A stretch of 64,000 bases of DNA, from assembly GCA_028023455.1 (NCBI GenBank), contig JAQFVV010000014.1:2795336-2859335 (forward strand), given 5' to 3'. The notes under the pieces are model-generated. The model did no database searches and was not told the DNA's origin. It saw only the letters and a list, made by a program, of their open reading frames with translations. This DNA is from Epiperipatus broadwayi. Its lineage: Eukaryota > Onychophora > Udeonychophora > Euonychophora > Peripatidae. The translations under genes and the position numbers were made by a program. Shown here piece after piece: positions 1 to 14,354 of this stretch (within the stretch, counting starts at the first letter, position 1; every line of letters starts with the position of its first letter).

Positions 1-2636
1 AAGAATATTTAAATTTATTGTCAGCAATCTCTTGTATAATATATTAGCTTTTCATTAATTCGTGTAAAATATATAATTCAAAAAGTTAATTGTATAATAA
101 ACTTGAAAAATAATTTGCTTAAGGGTATTCTATATTTTTATAACATATATGACATCCAGTTATTTGGCAGTTTGCAGCTGAACTACAATAATAGTAACTT
201 TTATAAACATGTTTCATTATGATAGTAAAATATTAATTTTTAAACATAAATAGTCCAGCAATAATTTTTAAAGGAAAATGTAAGTTAATAATTTTCATTT
301 CACAGACTTGAAAGATATTTTTCCTACCTCTATTCTGTATTAGTTTGGCAAGTGAATGTTTTTCTTCAGCTGCTAAAATGGCAAATAAATAATTAAAATG
401 TCATCTGAAAATCAAAAAAGAGTTTCTGCCATCTGGGATTTTAATAATCCATTAAAATAATGAATTATTCTAAAGAAAATCATTGTTTAAAGGTAAAATA
501 ATATTGAAATAAATATATTATTAAATATATGTTGCTGAAGAATAAACATTTTAAAGACTTTTAATAAATTTCTTATTTTTTTTAGCATATTCCACTAATT
601 AAGCAAAAGCATTTTAAAATATTAAGAATTGCTATGAAATACTGCATAAGCATAAAGTCTTTATCAGTATTAATAATATGGCACAAAGAATATTGTAAAT
701 AAAAAATTGATAATTAATAAAAGTTTTTACATAAGTCTGGAGATTCATAGAAAATTTCCTTGAAATTACTAATTCTGCATAAGAATAACTTAATAACTGT
801 TAAAAAATAATTATTCAAACTTTCCATCATGTTTAATAGTGATGTAGATTTTAGTCTTCTTAGTAATCATTAGCTTAAAGCTCTAACACTTGGATTACAA
901 CTTATTTAGAGTTACATACTACTTTAACAAAATAACATTGATTAAAAATAATTAAACTGAGAATTATTAAAAATAATTACTTCTGCAACTAGATAAGTAA
1001 TTAAAGAAAAGAATAAAAGTAATAGTAAGCAAGTGTGTGCAACATCTTTCTCTTTTATATTTATCATGTGATTGATTTTGATGATTAAAACTGACATTTT
1101 AGATCACTCACTTCACTTTCTTTATTAGAGTTTAAAGATTAATTTGACATTCTGAGAAACAAGGCTTAAAAAACTCATTTACATAACTGTCTAGACTGTT
1201 GCTTAAAAATATCAAATAATAAGATAGTTATTTATGAAACTAAAAATTATTACAATAAAATAAAATATTACATAATAAATTGTTTTGAATAGAATATGAA
1301 TTTACATTTCCTCTTTGTTAACCATTCTACACAATATCTAATATGTGAAGTTTTCCATAATACTTTTCATTGTTTTGAATTAAAGAAATTTAAGCTTTAA
1401 ATATTACAAGGAAGTGAAAGCTAACATTTAAAATGAAAGCACACTCATGCACAATCTGTTTTTCTTTCTTTGAAAACTAATAAGTTTTAATAATAAAAAA
1501 TCAATTCTTTATCTTCTTTTAATTAACATAGCTTAAGTTTATTTCCACTGACTTAATCTTATTGCATTAAGAAAAATATACTTTTATTAACAAATGATTT
1601 AAATAAAAAAGCTTTTTATAAACAAATAAATTAAGTACTAATACTTAACATTAAAGATTTAAATTCAGTTATGTTTAAAGTTTACTTTCAACATTGAATT
1701 TTAATATACTAGAAGATATATTAAAATAATTTTAACTTTTAATAGCTTTAACATTAATTTATTAATATGCCTAATTTAAGCTATTGGAAGTCATTTATAT
1801 CCACAGATAGGCTTATATCACTACAGTAAAAAATATTTTAAATAACTTTAAAAATACTTAAGACTTTAAAATTTCTCAAAAATGATTTAAAGCACAAACT
1901 AACATTTAACTATCAAGTCCTGATAAATTGACTTGTGGTAGAAGTTAATTTATTGGAAATAATTTTTTATATAAAACAATTTGATTGCTGGAACTTTAGC
2001 TTTACTGACATAGCTAAAAGTTACAATATGTATATTTGAAAAAAAGGCAATAAATAAAGTATATATCAGCAAAAAAGACTTTATAAGCATTTTTGCTGAT
2101 GTCATTTCATTACTTTGTCTAGATCATAATCATCTGTCTGATCCATCATTTCATAAATGGCAAACAGAGTGGAGAAATCAATTCAATGCTATTCTTTTCT
2201 CTGCTTTTTTGCATGTCTCTAACATTGTTATCCTATAAATATTACTTATCCATTATAGTCTTTCTCATTCTTTTGACCCATTTATGAATTTGAATCATGA
2301 TGTTTTTTTTTGTTTATGACTGCCTTAAAATATGAACAAGATAGTGTATTTTTCAACACTTTATCTTCTCCAATATGCCCTATGCATCTGTCTTCACCAC
2401 AACCTATTTTTTAGTTCTCTTAGCTGTCCAAAGCACCCCAGATATCATTTGATACTTCATTTCAAAAACAACAATATATACCGTTTTGTTTTTTCAGTGT
2501 CCATGGCTTTTAACCATACATTACAATGAACTATATCAATGCCTTCAATAGTTTATTCTCTATCCATACTTAAAATCTTTTTTTTCATGTGGGCATTAAT
2601 TTTGTTGATGGTTTCAATGCTAACATTATTCATGCA

Positions 2637-2644
<8 letters not shown>
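1..2644. other. AT-rich non-coding DNA
   Basis: Gene-free stretch. All frames are closed by frequent stops, and I see no recognisable protein motif, tRNA-like fold or repeat unit. Composition is dominated by A and T with scattered poly-A and poly-T runs, as expected for intron or intergenic DNA of an AT-rich animal. The short open frame at 2332-2529 has no family resemblance. Confidence 0.6.

Positions 2645-2696
<52 letters not shown>
2645..2696. repeat. (TA)n microsatellite
   Basis: About 52 bp of uninterrupted TA dinucleotide repeat. The overlapping open frame encodes only alternating Ile-Tyr and is an artefact of the repeat. Confidence 0.95.
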
Positions 2697-2697
<1 letters not shown>

Positions 2698-3787
2698 CTA
2701 CATCCTCTTATAAGTCTTTATCATCATTCATTATTTATTCATAGTATTTTATTAGTTCTTGATCTACAAGAATATAACTTTTGCATTACCTTAATAATTA
2801 TTTATAATCATAAATTCTATCATTGAAATCCAAAGTCAGTACCAAGTGCAATAAAGAAATTGAAATGACTATCAGCAAGTCATGTAATAAGAATAATGTG
2901 GATGTAAATAATTTTTAAAATTTCAATTTGGATTCTGGGCTGTGAAAAACATTATAGAAAGTATTTAAGATATTTATGAAGTAGAAAGTTGCAATTTGAT
3001 TGTAATTAAAATAAATTATAAATTTATATATTGGAAAGAAAATGGGAATATTTAAATAATGAAATAAATATTTTTTCTAGATTCAAGCTTGGGCATAATA
3101 AAATTTTCTTTTTTTTTCAAAAGGCTTAAGATTTTATTTTCAGGTCATAGTCCATAGCTATTTTAACTAATCATTAATAAGTCTAATGAATACTGCATTC
3201 TCTTTTGTTTGTCATTTATGAAGGACTGTTGGAGAAGTCTTTGTTCTTGGGTGGGTTATTTAAGGCTGTTTTACTTGTATATTCTCTAGATATACCATCT
3301 CATTTTATAATATCTGTGGGTGAGTGTATACATCATTTAGGCTTACTTATAATATTATCAAGTATTATTGATTTTTTTTAAAAGTGTGTTTATTCTATTT
3401 TTTTTACTATACTGTAGTTTTTTTTTTAAAAATATAAGAGTATTCAGGATTAAATAATAAATATTTCTTAAGTAAATTGTAATTCATACAATAATTACAA
3501 AATTTGGAAGTCATAAAAATTTAAATGGCAAGCAATATAATTTTCACAGAAGTTGCTAAATTCTAAAGATAGATTCTAACTGAAGTTAAATTTCTAGTAT
3601 CTAATCATGAATGCTCACTTAATTGAAACATTTTGATAATCTATTAATAATTAATAATAACATAAGCAAAAATGGAAAAAAAATAGATTGGAATTTTAAT
3701 TTGAAAATTACTGAAATTGTTATACTTAGAATAGTAAGAATTTTACTTTCATCTTTTTTAGAAATAATTACATTTCTCATTAAGGTA
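2697..3787. other. AT-rich non-coding DNA
   Basis: Nothing recognisable: A/T-rich sequence with short T runs (around 3105 and 3415) and no motif-bearing open frame. Confidence 0.55.
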
Positions 3788-4034
3788 CTTTGGTATTTGT
3801 CCTGCAACACAGAGTATGTGTTATACTTACTATGCCTTTTCACATTCATATCAATCTGTTGATAACTGATCCTGTACATGATATTTTTTGCAAAATTTTC
3901 AAAGAAAATAGCAACAAGTACACAGATCTTGTACATGATATTTTTGCACGATTTACAAAATTATCAGCAGGTTGATAGAAATGTGAACAGGTGCAGCAAG
4001 TTTAATTCATGCTCCATGTTGCAGGATTAATAAA
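3788..4034. repeat. Imperfect inverted repeat (fold-back element 1)
   Basis: Left arm about 3788-3865 and right arm about 3961-4034 are imperfect reverse complements, for example TTTCACATTCATATCAATC on the left against GGTTGATAGAAATGTGAAC on the right, with a GTTGCAGGA-type block near the outer end of both. The spacer of about 95 bp contains two direct copies of GTACATGATATTTTT (near 3876 and 3930). The layout fits a decayed non-autonomous fold-back element. I could not define a target-site duplication. Confidence 0.55.
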
Positions 4035-4044
4035 AATAACTAAA

Positions 4045-4447
4045 AGTATAAAAAATAATATTAAAAACAGAATTTTAAAACAAATTTTGAAAAACAAATG
4101 GATGTTAAAAGGACTGATTTTTAAAGTATAATAAATAATATTAAAAACAGCATTTTAAAATAAATTTTTGAGAAACAAATGGATATTAAAATGATGATTT
4201 TAAAACAATTTTTAAGGAAAAAATGGATATTTAGAAGACCAATTTTTAAAGTATAAAAAATAATATTAAAAACAGCATTTTAACACAAATTTTGAAAAAC
4301 AAATGGATATTAAAAAGACAATTTTAAAAACAATTTTTAAGGAACAAATGGATATTAAAAATTGCCATCTTTAAATTATAAAAAATAATATTAAAAAGGA
4401 CAATTTTAAAACAATTTTGAAGAAGAAATGGAGATTAAAAAAGAGTA
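4045..4447 (+). repeat. Degenerate minisatellite with alternating subunits
   Basis: At least four imperfect tandem units alternate two modules. A longer one contains AATAATATTAAAAACAGCAT and ends ACAAATGGATATTAAAA. A shorter one contains ACAATTTTTAAGGAACAAAT and the same ATGGATATTAAAA ending. The recurring ATGGATATTAAAA marks the unit ends (about 4101, 4182, 4227, 4311, 4348). A weaker leftover occurs near 4530. It is non-coding. Confidence 0.75.
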
Positions 4448-5464
<1,017 letters not shown>

Positions 5465-5830
5465 GAAATAGTTTTTAATATATATACACAATACAAAACA
5501 AATATTTTATCCTGTTATAAATTTAATCCTTTTTATATCCTATTGTATGTACTAAATGTATTCTCTCAAAATGTATACATTTATATCATAATAAAGCTAA
5601 AGGCCATAAGTCTACCATTTTATGTAATTTTTTTATCATATTAATTAATATGATCATAAGTATAAAAATGTAGCTAATTTAAAATCTCATACTTTTTTAT
5701 TTATTAACATTTTTTATTATTTATTTTAATTTTTCTTATTTCTATTATTAATCTAAATAATATATAAACTTTTAATTCTATAATCTTTAATTTTACTATT
5801 TATAAGTAAACTTTTTAATTAACTTTATAA

Positions 5831-5861
<31 letters not shown>
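5831..5861. repeat. (ATT)n microsatellite
   Basis: About ten perfect ATT trinucleotide repeats in surrounding AT-rich DNA. Confidence 0.9.
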
Positions 5862-5865
<4 letters not shown>

Positions 5866-8800
5866 ATATTTTTATAAATATTTTTTGAATTCTTGTTAAT
5901 TAATTTTAACATCTACCTTCTCATATTTATCTACCTAATTAACTGCCAAAAATTTAATTTTAAATAGCTTCCTTTTTATTGTATAGTAATTATTTTTTCA
6001 GTAATTTATTATAAATAATTTTATATTTCATATTAAATTTTTAGTACTTTCTAATTAAAGACCAGAAATCTTGCATATACTTACAAATGATAGAAAAAGC
6101 ATGATAATTTCGAATATAAAACAAAATAATATTTTAGTTAATTCCTCAGTAAGTTCTGTGACATTAGTGCCAGCATCTTTAGCTTATGAATGCATCGCTA
6201 AACTGGGAAGAGTATATTTTCTAATCTCCACCATTGATTTTTTTAATGTTATTATTAATAATTAAACTTTATTTTCTTATATATAACTTAAATATTAGAA
6301 TCTAAATCATAATTTATTTTTTGGAAATGTATGTATTCTACCAGTAAATAGATATATATAGTATTTATAAAAATTGTAATCTTAATCTGTTAGAATCCAT
6401 ATTTTTTGTGTTGAGTAATGTATATAATGAACAACTAATACTTTGTTATATTGAAAGTTGACATTGTCTTGTTATAGCAATAATAGTATAATTAGTAACT
6501 CAAGATAAGCCTACTCAGTGTTTGCAATGGTAATATTTAAACTTTTTTCAGTAGTGTGATTATAAGAATAATATGGTGCAGAAGATATTTGGAATTTTGA
6601 TACAGATCCATAAATTTTATAAGAGATGATCTTTGATGAGCTTCTCCTCCCATTCATAATTTTAGCAGCATTTGTGTTTTTATGCCATTTCATAAAGAAT
6701 GAAATAAAATATTTTTTGATGATGCTCAGCTAAGAAAAGAATATTTTTTTAAGTTTTGTCAAAAAAAAGTTATTCCATTTTATTTTCATTCTAAGCAGAG
6801 ATCAAAAAGGAAATATTTAAGTTTTGTTAATAGACAGTGAGTAAAGATTCCTTAGTATTCTTGGTTAATTAGATGAGTGTTAGTAAACTTTGTATTCTAA
6901 CTGTGAAGAAACCATAATTTGATGTTTTAAAAGTGTAAACATTTTAAATGGGTGTAGCTTTTTTTTATGTCACATACTAAATATTGAAAAATTATTGAAT
7001 TTACATAGAATGTAAATAAAACAAAATAATCTAATGATAATAACTTTATATTTAAAGTGATATGTATAAATTCACTTTTTCTATTTGTATAACCAAAATG
7101 AAAACATATTATATAAAAAAACATTCAAAAATTATACTATATTGATGATATTATCAATATAATATAGCATAATTATTTGCTTATTAGAGGAATAAAGGCA
7201 ATTGCTGTTCCATACATCCAATCATCTCTAATTTAATTGCCAAACTGAATGGGCTTATGATGTAATCTTAGTTGTTTTGGTTTTTTCCTATCAAAATATT
7301 GTTCATAGATTACATATCAAATGTTACAGGTAATCGATTACTTTCTTTCCATTGCATGTTTTTGAAATATCTATCAAATTTACAATATTACCAAAATTAT
7401 TAATGTTTTGAGTGTGACAAACATTTATGTCTAATAGTTCACTTTCCTATATGCATTAATGGTAAAGATGGCATATCTAAAAGCACTGAGATCATAATTT
7501 ACCTTTTTTTTAAATAATGATATTATGAAGAAAAAAAACATTGTGGGATTGGAATCTCAATCCCACTAATTAATTACAAATTTAAAGAGATTGTCAGTTA
7601 TATTTAAATTACTCTTTTGTAATATTATATTCTATTGAGAACACTTTGATACTTTTGCAAAATTTTCTGAATTTGAAATTTAATATTTAGAAGCTATCAG
7701 TATAAGTTAAAATAACTTTATTTTTGATTATATACCTTAGGGGAAAAAACCAATATAAATAATTTGTTTTGTTTAGAAATTTGACCATTAAAGTTGGAAT
7801 CAAACTGAAAGTAATTTTTTGAAGTGAAGAATATTTTTTATATTAATTTTCTTCTATAATTGCACCTCATCAAAATCAAAGATATTTTGAAAATATCAAT
7901 TAGCTTTCTAATATGAAATTTTAAATTCAGACAATATATTACGTGTTTTTAAATTTTTTCCAACAGCATACACTACTTCATTTTAATATTACTGTCACCA
8001 TTATTGATTATATACCAAAAGTGAGATTCTACTTGCTAAACCAGCCTTTTTTTTTTCTTCTACCTTTTCTCTTTGTCCTTATGACATTTTTTTCAGGATA
8101 TTTTTTTATAATTCAAATGGTTTTAATTATAGGCATAATACAATTTTTTTTCTTCGTAATTTCTTCAAAAAAATTTTTTTTTTCATTTGGTCTTTTATAT
8201 TATTGATTTTTCAATTTATTCTTTTCGTTTTCATTCAAAATTTATTTCTTTAAAATCTCAAGTTTTTTAATTTTTTAATTATTTTTTTTTTTACTTTATG
8301 TAATATCACATACAAACATGAATAAGGTTTTTTTTAAAATCTAATTTCAATGAGATACAAAATAATTTCAATTTTTATTGCTTTAGTTTTATTTATAATT
8401 ACTTTCATCTCAAATTTTCTAGGAGCTTTATTAATTCTACATAATATAAAATTTTATTAATCTCATCATCCATATCTGCAAGTACTACTATATCAGAAAA
8501 TATAGTATAGGCTAATGAATATTTTTGTCAAAACCACATTTATTTAACAGTCATGTAATATATTTTAAATGAAATAGAAAGATGGATTTCTCTCTCTCTG
8601 CATTATAACTCTTATTATATTTGCATCTTCTATAAGAATATCATTCAACTTTATATTTTTTTATAATTATCTATGACCAATAGATTTATTAATGCAATGT
8701 ATTACTATTAATTTTTACTATATATATATGTTTGATGGAAACTTCATATATATGGGTTAAAATGTTGATCTGCTTTTATTTTTTTATTGTTTAATATGAG

Positions 8801-11800
8801 CTTGATAAAATTAAATTAAAAATAGCTAATTTTTTATATGATCTTAAATTATAAGAATTTGTTCTTTTTTTTTAAATTCTCCATTCTCAAAGATCACTGA
8901 TTGGGGAGATATAATCACTAATTTTTCTTCTAATAATTTCTTTCAAATAACATTGATATTGTTTAATTTAAACTTTTTATTCATATTATGGAGTCTTTTA
9001 ATTTTTTTTATATTTATTAAAATTAATACTGGTATTTATTAATTTTAAATGTGAATAACTATTTGAGAGTAGTTTCTTTGTTTATTTGTTTTTTCTATGT
9101 TAATTCTGTGATTGCTCTACCCAATACATGAAGGTGTGCAGACCAGGGATGGAATTTCATAAACACTATGGCATTCTAAAGGAATTTTCTCTTTAGGATA
9201 TGGAAATGTTTCACCGTATAATCTATGTTCATATTATTTTTTCTAAAAAAAAAAAAACATTACCAATTGTAAAGTACAACTATCTTAATTCCTAAATGAT
9301 ATACTCATATTTAATCCATAATGTTTATAACATTTATTATTTCATTTGACATTAAGCTTTTTTTGATGATTTTTTTTTTTTAATTTTTAACACTTTTTAT
9401 TGTTAACATCAAATTTATTATAGAAATACCAAATGATAGTCAAATTCCTCTTTATAGGTATTTTAATTAAAATAAATAAAGATGGAGTTTTATCTTGTGC
9501 TGCATATAGAAAGCAAACATCTTTGGGGAGATATTTCCATTTCTTATCGCCATTAGCTTCACATCACTAAAACATCTCTGTTATTAAAAAGATGTTGTTC
9601 AACACTGATTTAAGCAACATAATATTAATAAGATCTCTTCATATAATAATAAAAAAAGAATTTGAACATTCAGTAATTAAAACAAATTAGTAATGTTTAT
9701 AAAAAAATAATATCATAGATTATACTATTTTAAAAAAAAATATTTCCACATCCCAGGGATAAGTTTTTTGAAATGTCATGGCATTTACAAAATTTCATAT
9801 TGGAATTTGTCTACTATCATACATAAATAGATCAATTGTAAGATTAACATCAGGAAAGAAAAACATACTTTTATTGTTAGGAGGAATCTAGTTTATCATA
9901 CATTTATTCACACATGAAATTTACAAAATATCTATATTAATAAAACACAATTTCAGCCAAACATTGATCAATATAGCAGAAATTATTAAAACAGATTATA
10001 AATATTTTTAAAAAGCTTGTAATATGTTTGAAAATTCTGAATTAAATAAGAACAATGCAATTTGGAAAAAGTTATTGGAGAAAGAATTAGCATAATTATA
10101 AATGATTTATCTAATGAATTTTGAAAATAGAGAATAAGATAAGAATAAATAATTTAGAAAATGAACAATGTTTTTTTTATAATTAAAAGAATGGCAAATT
10201 CTGAGAAAGATTTATTTAAATTCATATGAAAAATGTTGACTCTATTTTAATTTGATTTTTTATAAACTATTTTATTTGTATATTCTAATGAAAAACTTTT
10301 CTAACATGCCCATTTTGAAGAACAAAGAAATAGAGAAGACTAACATTTTATTAAGACATTTACTAAATTTAATCAAGATAGTTTTTAAGCAAAGTTTCTG
10401 TCAATTATTCATTTTTATTTACTAAACTGCTCATATTAATATATATTCTAATAATTTTATTAAAGTCAAATAAATTACATTTATAGTATATGTAATGCTA
10501 AGTATATATGCTTAATCACAGAGCAACTAATACCAAATCTATTATTATAATAATTGACAAGTCAGATTCCAAATGAATCATGTTTTAATTACTTGCAAAC
10601 AATATTTAATATTTGCAATTTATTTAAGGGCTATTAAAATTATTAGTATTTTTATCTTGGTTGTTATTGAAATTGTAAGCTAATTGATTAATGTTACAAA
10701 ATTGCCATTAATTTAAAGTGGCAGCTGATTAAAGTATTATTTGTTAATTTATTTACCATAATACAATGTAGAGGTTTGACAACATGTTATCTTTTATGTT
10801 GGAGTTGTTAAAAAATGATTTTTGAGAGAATTTGATTTATGAATCGGTCTAAGAATATATATATGCACATGTATGACCTAACTCTAATATTACTACATGA
10901 AACTGTATATAATAATTTTTTCAATGATTCTATATAAATTGGTTAAGATGTAAGAACAACTAGCTATAAAGCTAATGTTTCTAATTGATTTTTCCATTGA
11001 AGAAAGTGCTAAAAGAATGAAAAATATATCATTCCACATAATTATGTGGTAATATAATCATAATTTCATAAAAAATGAATATTTTATATTTTCCAAAATT
11101 TTTAGTTTTTATCAGTGGCGCTCTCATCTCTATTTTCCGTATCACAATTGTTACTAGTATAATAAATCAGTCCACCTGTTCACACTATGCATACATTTCA
11201 TAAATAACTTACTATATATATATATGAGTGAAAGTTATTTATAAATTTGATGCATTGTGGAAAGGGTAGTCTAACTTTCTGTGCTGGTGAATGGTTGTGA
11301 TATATACGGTGAAATATATATGAGAAATTTAATGATAAAAATCAAATGTTGAGAATAATATATGTGATTGAAATTTAGAGATTAAAACTAGCATGTATAA
11401 AATTTCTAAATATTGCTTTCTACTTTAAATTCTGATGCAAAATTTAAAGATAATAAATATGAAAACATTAAAAATATTGTAATATTTTCTTACATAATTT
11501 CTTCCTTAAAAAAAAAGAAAAATAATAATTTGATACAAAGAAAACATTTTTGTTTCAACGTTTTAACATAAAAATTCAACTAAGGTATATTATTTACTTA
11601 CATTTAACAAGATAAAAAATGAAAGAAGATAATGTTATTAATTAGTTTTTTTGTAAAAAAAAAAAATAGTATTACAGTTTTAGTTGCGAAAATTCAAACT
11701 AAATGTCTAATATACAAATGTATTTTAATATATATATATTTTCTTGGCCTAGCATTTAACACATTTGCCCACTATGCTTTTTGTTTAATATTTATACCAT

Positions 11801-13987
11801 AGATTGCTTATGCTACAATCAGTAGTACTTCTATAGTTTTTATTTTAAACAGAAAGTAAATTATTCACAGATCAATTGACTGTAGATCTTTCATCACAAC
11901 TACCATCTTTCTATTTAACTATCACTATCAGATAGTAGCATGCTGACCAACATGATTAAAAGCAAAGCATCAAAGTTGGGGAAAAGATAAAACTGAAGTA
12001 GAAGAAATAGTGATGAATGGTTTAGTAAACCTTTAGAAAAAGAAAATGCCATAGAAATTAAGCTTGTATGGTCTTCAAAGATAATTCAAAGAAAATCAGT
12101 ACTTGTAGAAATAATTCAAAATTATTTTGAGAATCAAAGAAACAACAAGAGGAAGAAACAAAAAATATAGATTATCTATATCGGAATTTTAAAGAAAGTC
12201 AAAGGCAAATAAGACAGTGAAAACTAGATAAACAGTCCATTACAAATTCAGAAAGAAAAAGAAAGATTGCATCCAACATGAGTGGAGATGACACCAATTT
12301 AAGTGTACAGTTATTATTAGGAATAAAGATCATAAAAATTAATGTAGAAATTGCAGAGACTTTAGACAGGACTTCTAGATAGAAAAATCATCATAAATTT
12401 ATCAAGAGTATTTTTATAAAACTATTATCTTCAAGGTTTAGCTGAAGAAAATTGTAACAATATTTTGACAGTGAATCATGAATTAAACACATCCGTAGAT
12501 ATTTCAGAGATATTAATAAAAAAAACTCAAAATAGGTGATTTAATCCAACTATTTATCTTCACTAAGATGGGTCAATAAAGGTATAAAAATATTAAAATT
12601 CTAATTATTCAGTAATTGGAATATTTGTTAATGCTCTGTTATTTTTTAGAGGACTGTTGAAGAGACTCTTGTCTGTCATTAGACTAGTTAAAAACTATTT
12701 TTATTTTTTTATATATTTATAATTTTATTATTTAATATTTATACAATACATAGTTTAACAGCATCACTCTATTATCTTCCTACCATGTTTTCAATATGTT
12801 GGTTAAAAAAAATATTAAATAAAATAGAAATATAAATTCTTAATAGCAACAACAACGTACTATAACTTTTTATATCTATTGAGTATACATATGAGAGTCA
12901 TACAATGTCAATGTTAGTATTGAGCCAGACATTAGCAGGGACTTACACTTGATTTCAAATTGTGATCCTGAAAAATTTGTATAAAAACTGACCTGATATT
13001 AGATCTACATAATTATGTAAATAAATTAACCTAGATTTGAAATCTTTTGTTTGTTTGTTATTTAAAAAAAAAAAAAATCAAATTATAGGTGGCTGCTAGA
13101 TGCATCAAGGCATATTAGAGCATATTAGTTCTAGTTTTCAAACTTGGTCTTTACTGATCTGGAGATGAAATATTTTATAGCAATATATTATGTGGTAACC
13201 ATTGATTATTCAACTTATAGTAGATGGTTCTAGATTTGAGTTAATATAACAGCTTTTAGAAGCATATGAAAGTTTATCTAATGTTATTATTACTATTATT
13301 TTTTTCTAGGGCAAGTGGAGAATGAATCTATAATATTTATAGAATTGAGGTCTAAAAAATGTATAGAAACTGGTCTGTTTTCAGATATATATAACTATGC
13401 AAGTGATCTTGGTTTGAAACTTAAGGGTTTTTTTTTTTTAATTTTAAGTTATTAGCTTGAATAGTATAAAGGAATTTAAGCTAGTTGCATAAGTGTATTA
13501 GTTTTAGCTTTGGATCCTATCTGGCAAAAGCTGGAAATGAGTAAATTTTGAGATAAAGAATTTCATATTACTATGCCATTTGATACCATTAATTACTCAA
13601 GCTTATAATCGATTATTCTAGAGTAATTATAAATTTCTAAATTTCGATTTATAAGTTTTGTGCATGCCTTCTTGTTTGATTGGCAAATGAATCATCCACT
13701 AAATTTTTTCATTTAATAGTGCCTATATTATAATTGCTTTTCCATTTCATTTATTACAATGTTTAAATTATATCAAAAGTATTTTATATATGCATGTGCA
13801 TATTAAAGATTAACATAGAATTTGATATTATCTATAGTTTAAAACCAAATGCTGTACTTATGATCGGAGTACTGTATATTACAACATGCAAAAAATACAA
13901 CAGTATTTATATATTTTAAATAGAGGAATTCTTTGTAATCACCTCTTCATTGACTAAGTCTTTGCCAATTATTTATTAATTATAGAC
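5862..13987. other. Long AT-rich gene-free stretch
   Basis: About 8 kb without a supportable gene. Short open frames (6071-6265, 6511-6693 minus, 6927-7124 minus, 7943-8206) lack family motifs, and the one near 8 kb is simply T-rich. A perfect 16-bp palindrome CCACATAATTATGTGG lies at 11,034-11,049. Two blocks containing CAGGGAT and ATGGCATT occur in direct orientation near 9,150 and 9,754 and may be ends of old short transposons. The 12.0-12.5 kb part is purine-rich with slightly longer open stretches, but I recognise no protein. Confidence 0.5.
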
Positions 13988-14354
13988 CAGTAGTCAATAA
14001 TATGATAAAAATACATATCTACAAGCAACAAAAATTATACAAATTATATAAATATCATAAAAAAGCCTTTTTCAGCAAATTATGTTTTTTGCCCATTTCA
14101 ATATGTCACCAGAATACCATGATTTAAAGTACATCCAGTGACATCTATATCAATACATGAGAGAAGACAGATAAACAAATGGATATCCGACATGATCTAT
14201 TACATAATATTTATTCAATCATGGTATTCTGGAGACATATTGAAAAGGGCAAAAAACATAATTTGCCGGAAAAGGCTTTTTTATGATAATTATATAAATT
14301 GTATAATCTTTGTTGTTTGTAGATATCTATTTATTAACATATTATTGACTATTG
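13988..14354. repeat. Fold-back element 2 (~140-bp arms)
   Basis: Two near-perfect reverse-complementary arms of about 140 bp (13,988-14,127 and 14,214-14,354) flank an 86-bp spacer. Shared blocks include AGTCAATAATATG at the outer ends, AAAAAAGCCTTTT in the middle and CCAGAATACCATGATT at the inner ends. Length and symmetry fit a palindromic MITE or an inverted pair of element ends. The middle block resembles sequence at 54,128-54,240, just past the 3' end of the Penelope-like element, so this may be a fold-back made of Penelope ends. The open frame at 14,138-14,392 crosses the hairpin and is not a gene. Confidence 0.8.

Noticed and set aside
2539-2826. 95-codon open frame with Ile-Tyr repeats
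   Set aside because: It is open only because it runs through the (TA)n microsatellite.
7943-8206. 87-codon Phe/Leu-rich open frame resembling a membrane protein
   Set aside because: The DNA is simply T-rich, so any frame encodes Phe/Leu/Ile; no start context, family match or splice support.
9148-9790. LTR pair suggested by two similar CAGGGAT...ATGGCATT blocks
   Set aside because: Similarity covers only ~35 bp, with no TG...CA ends, primer site or internal coding sequence.
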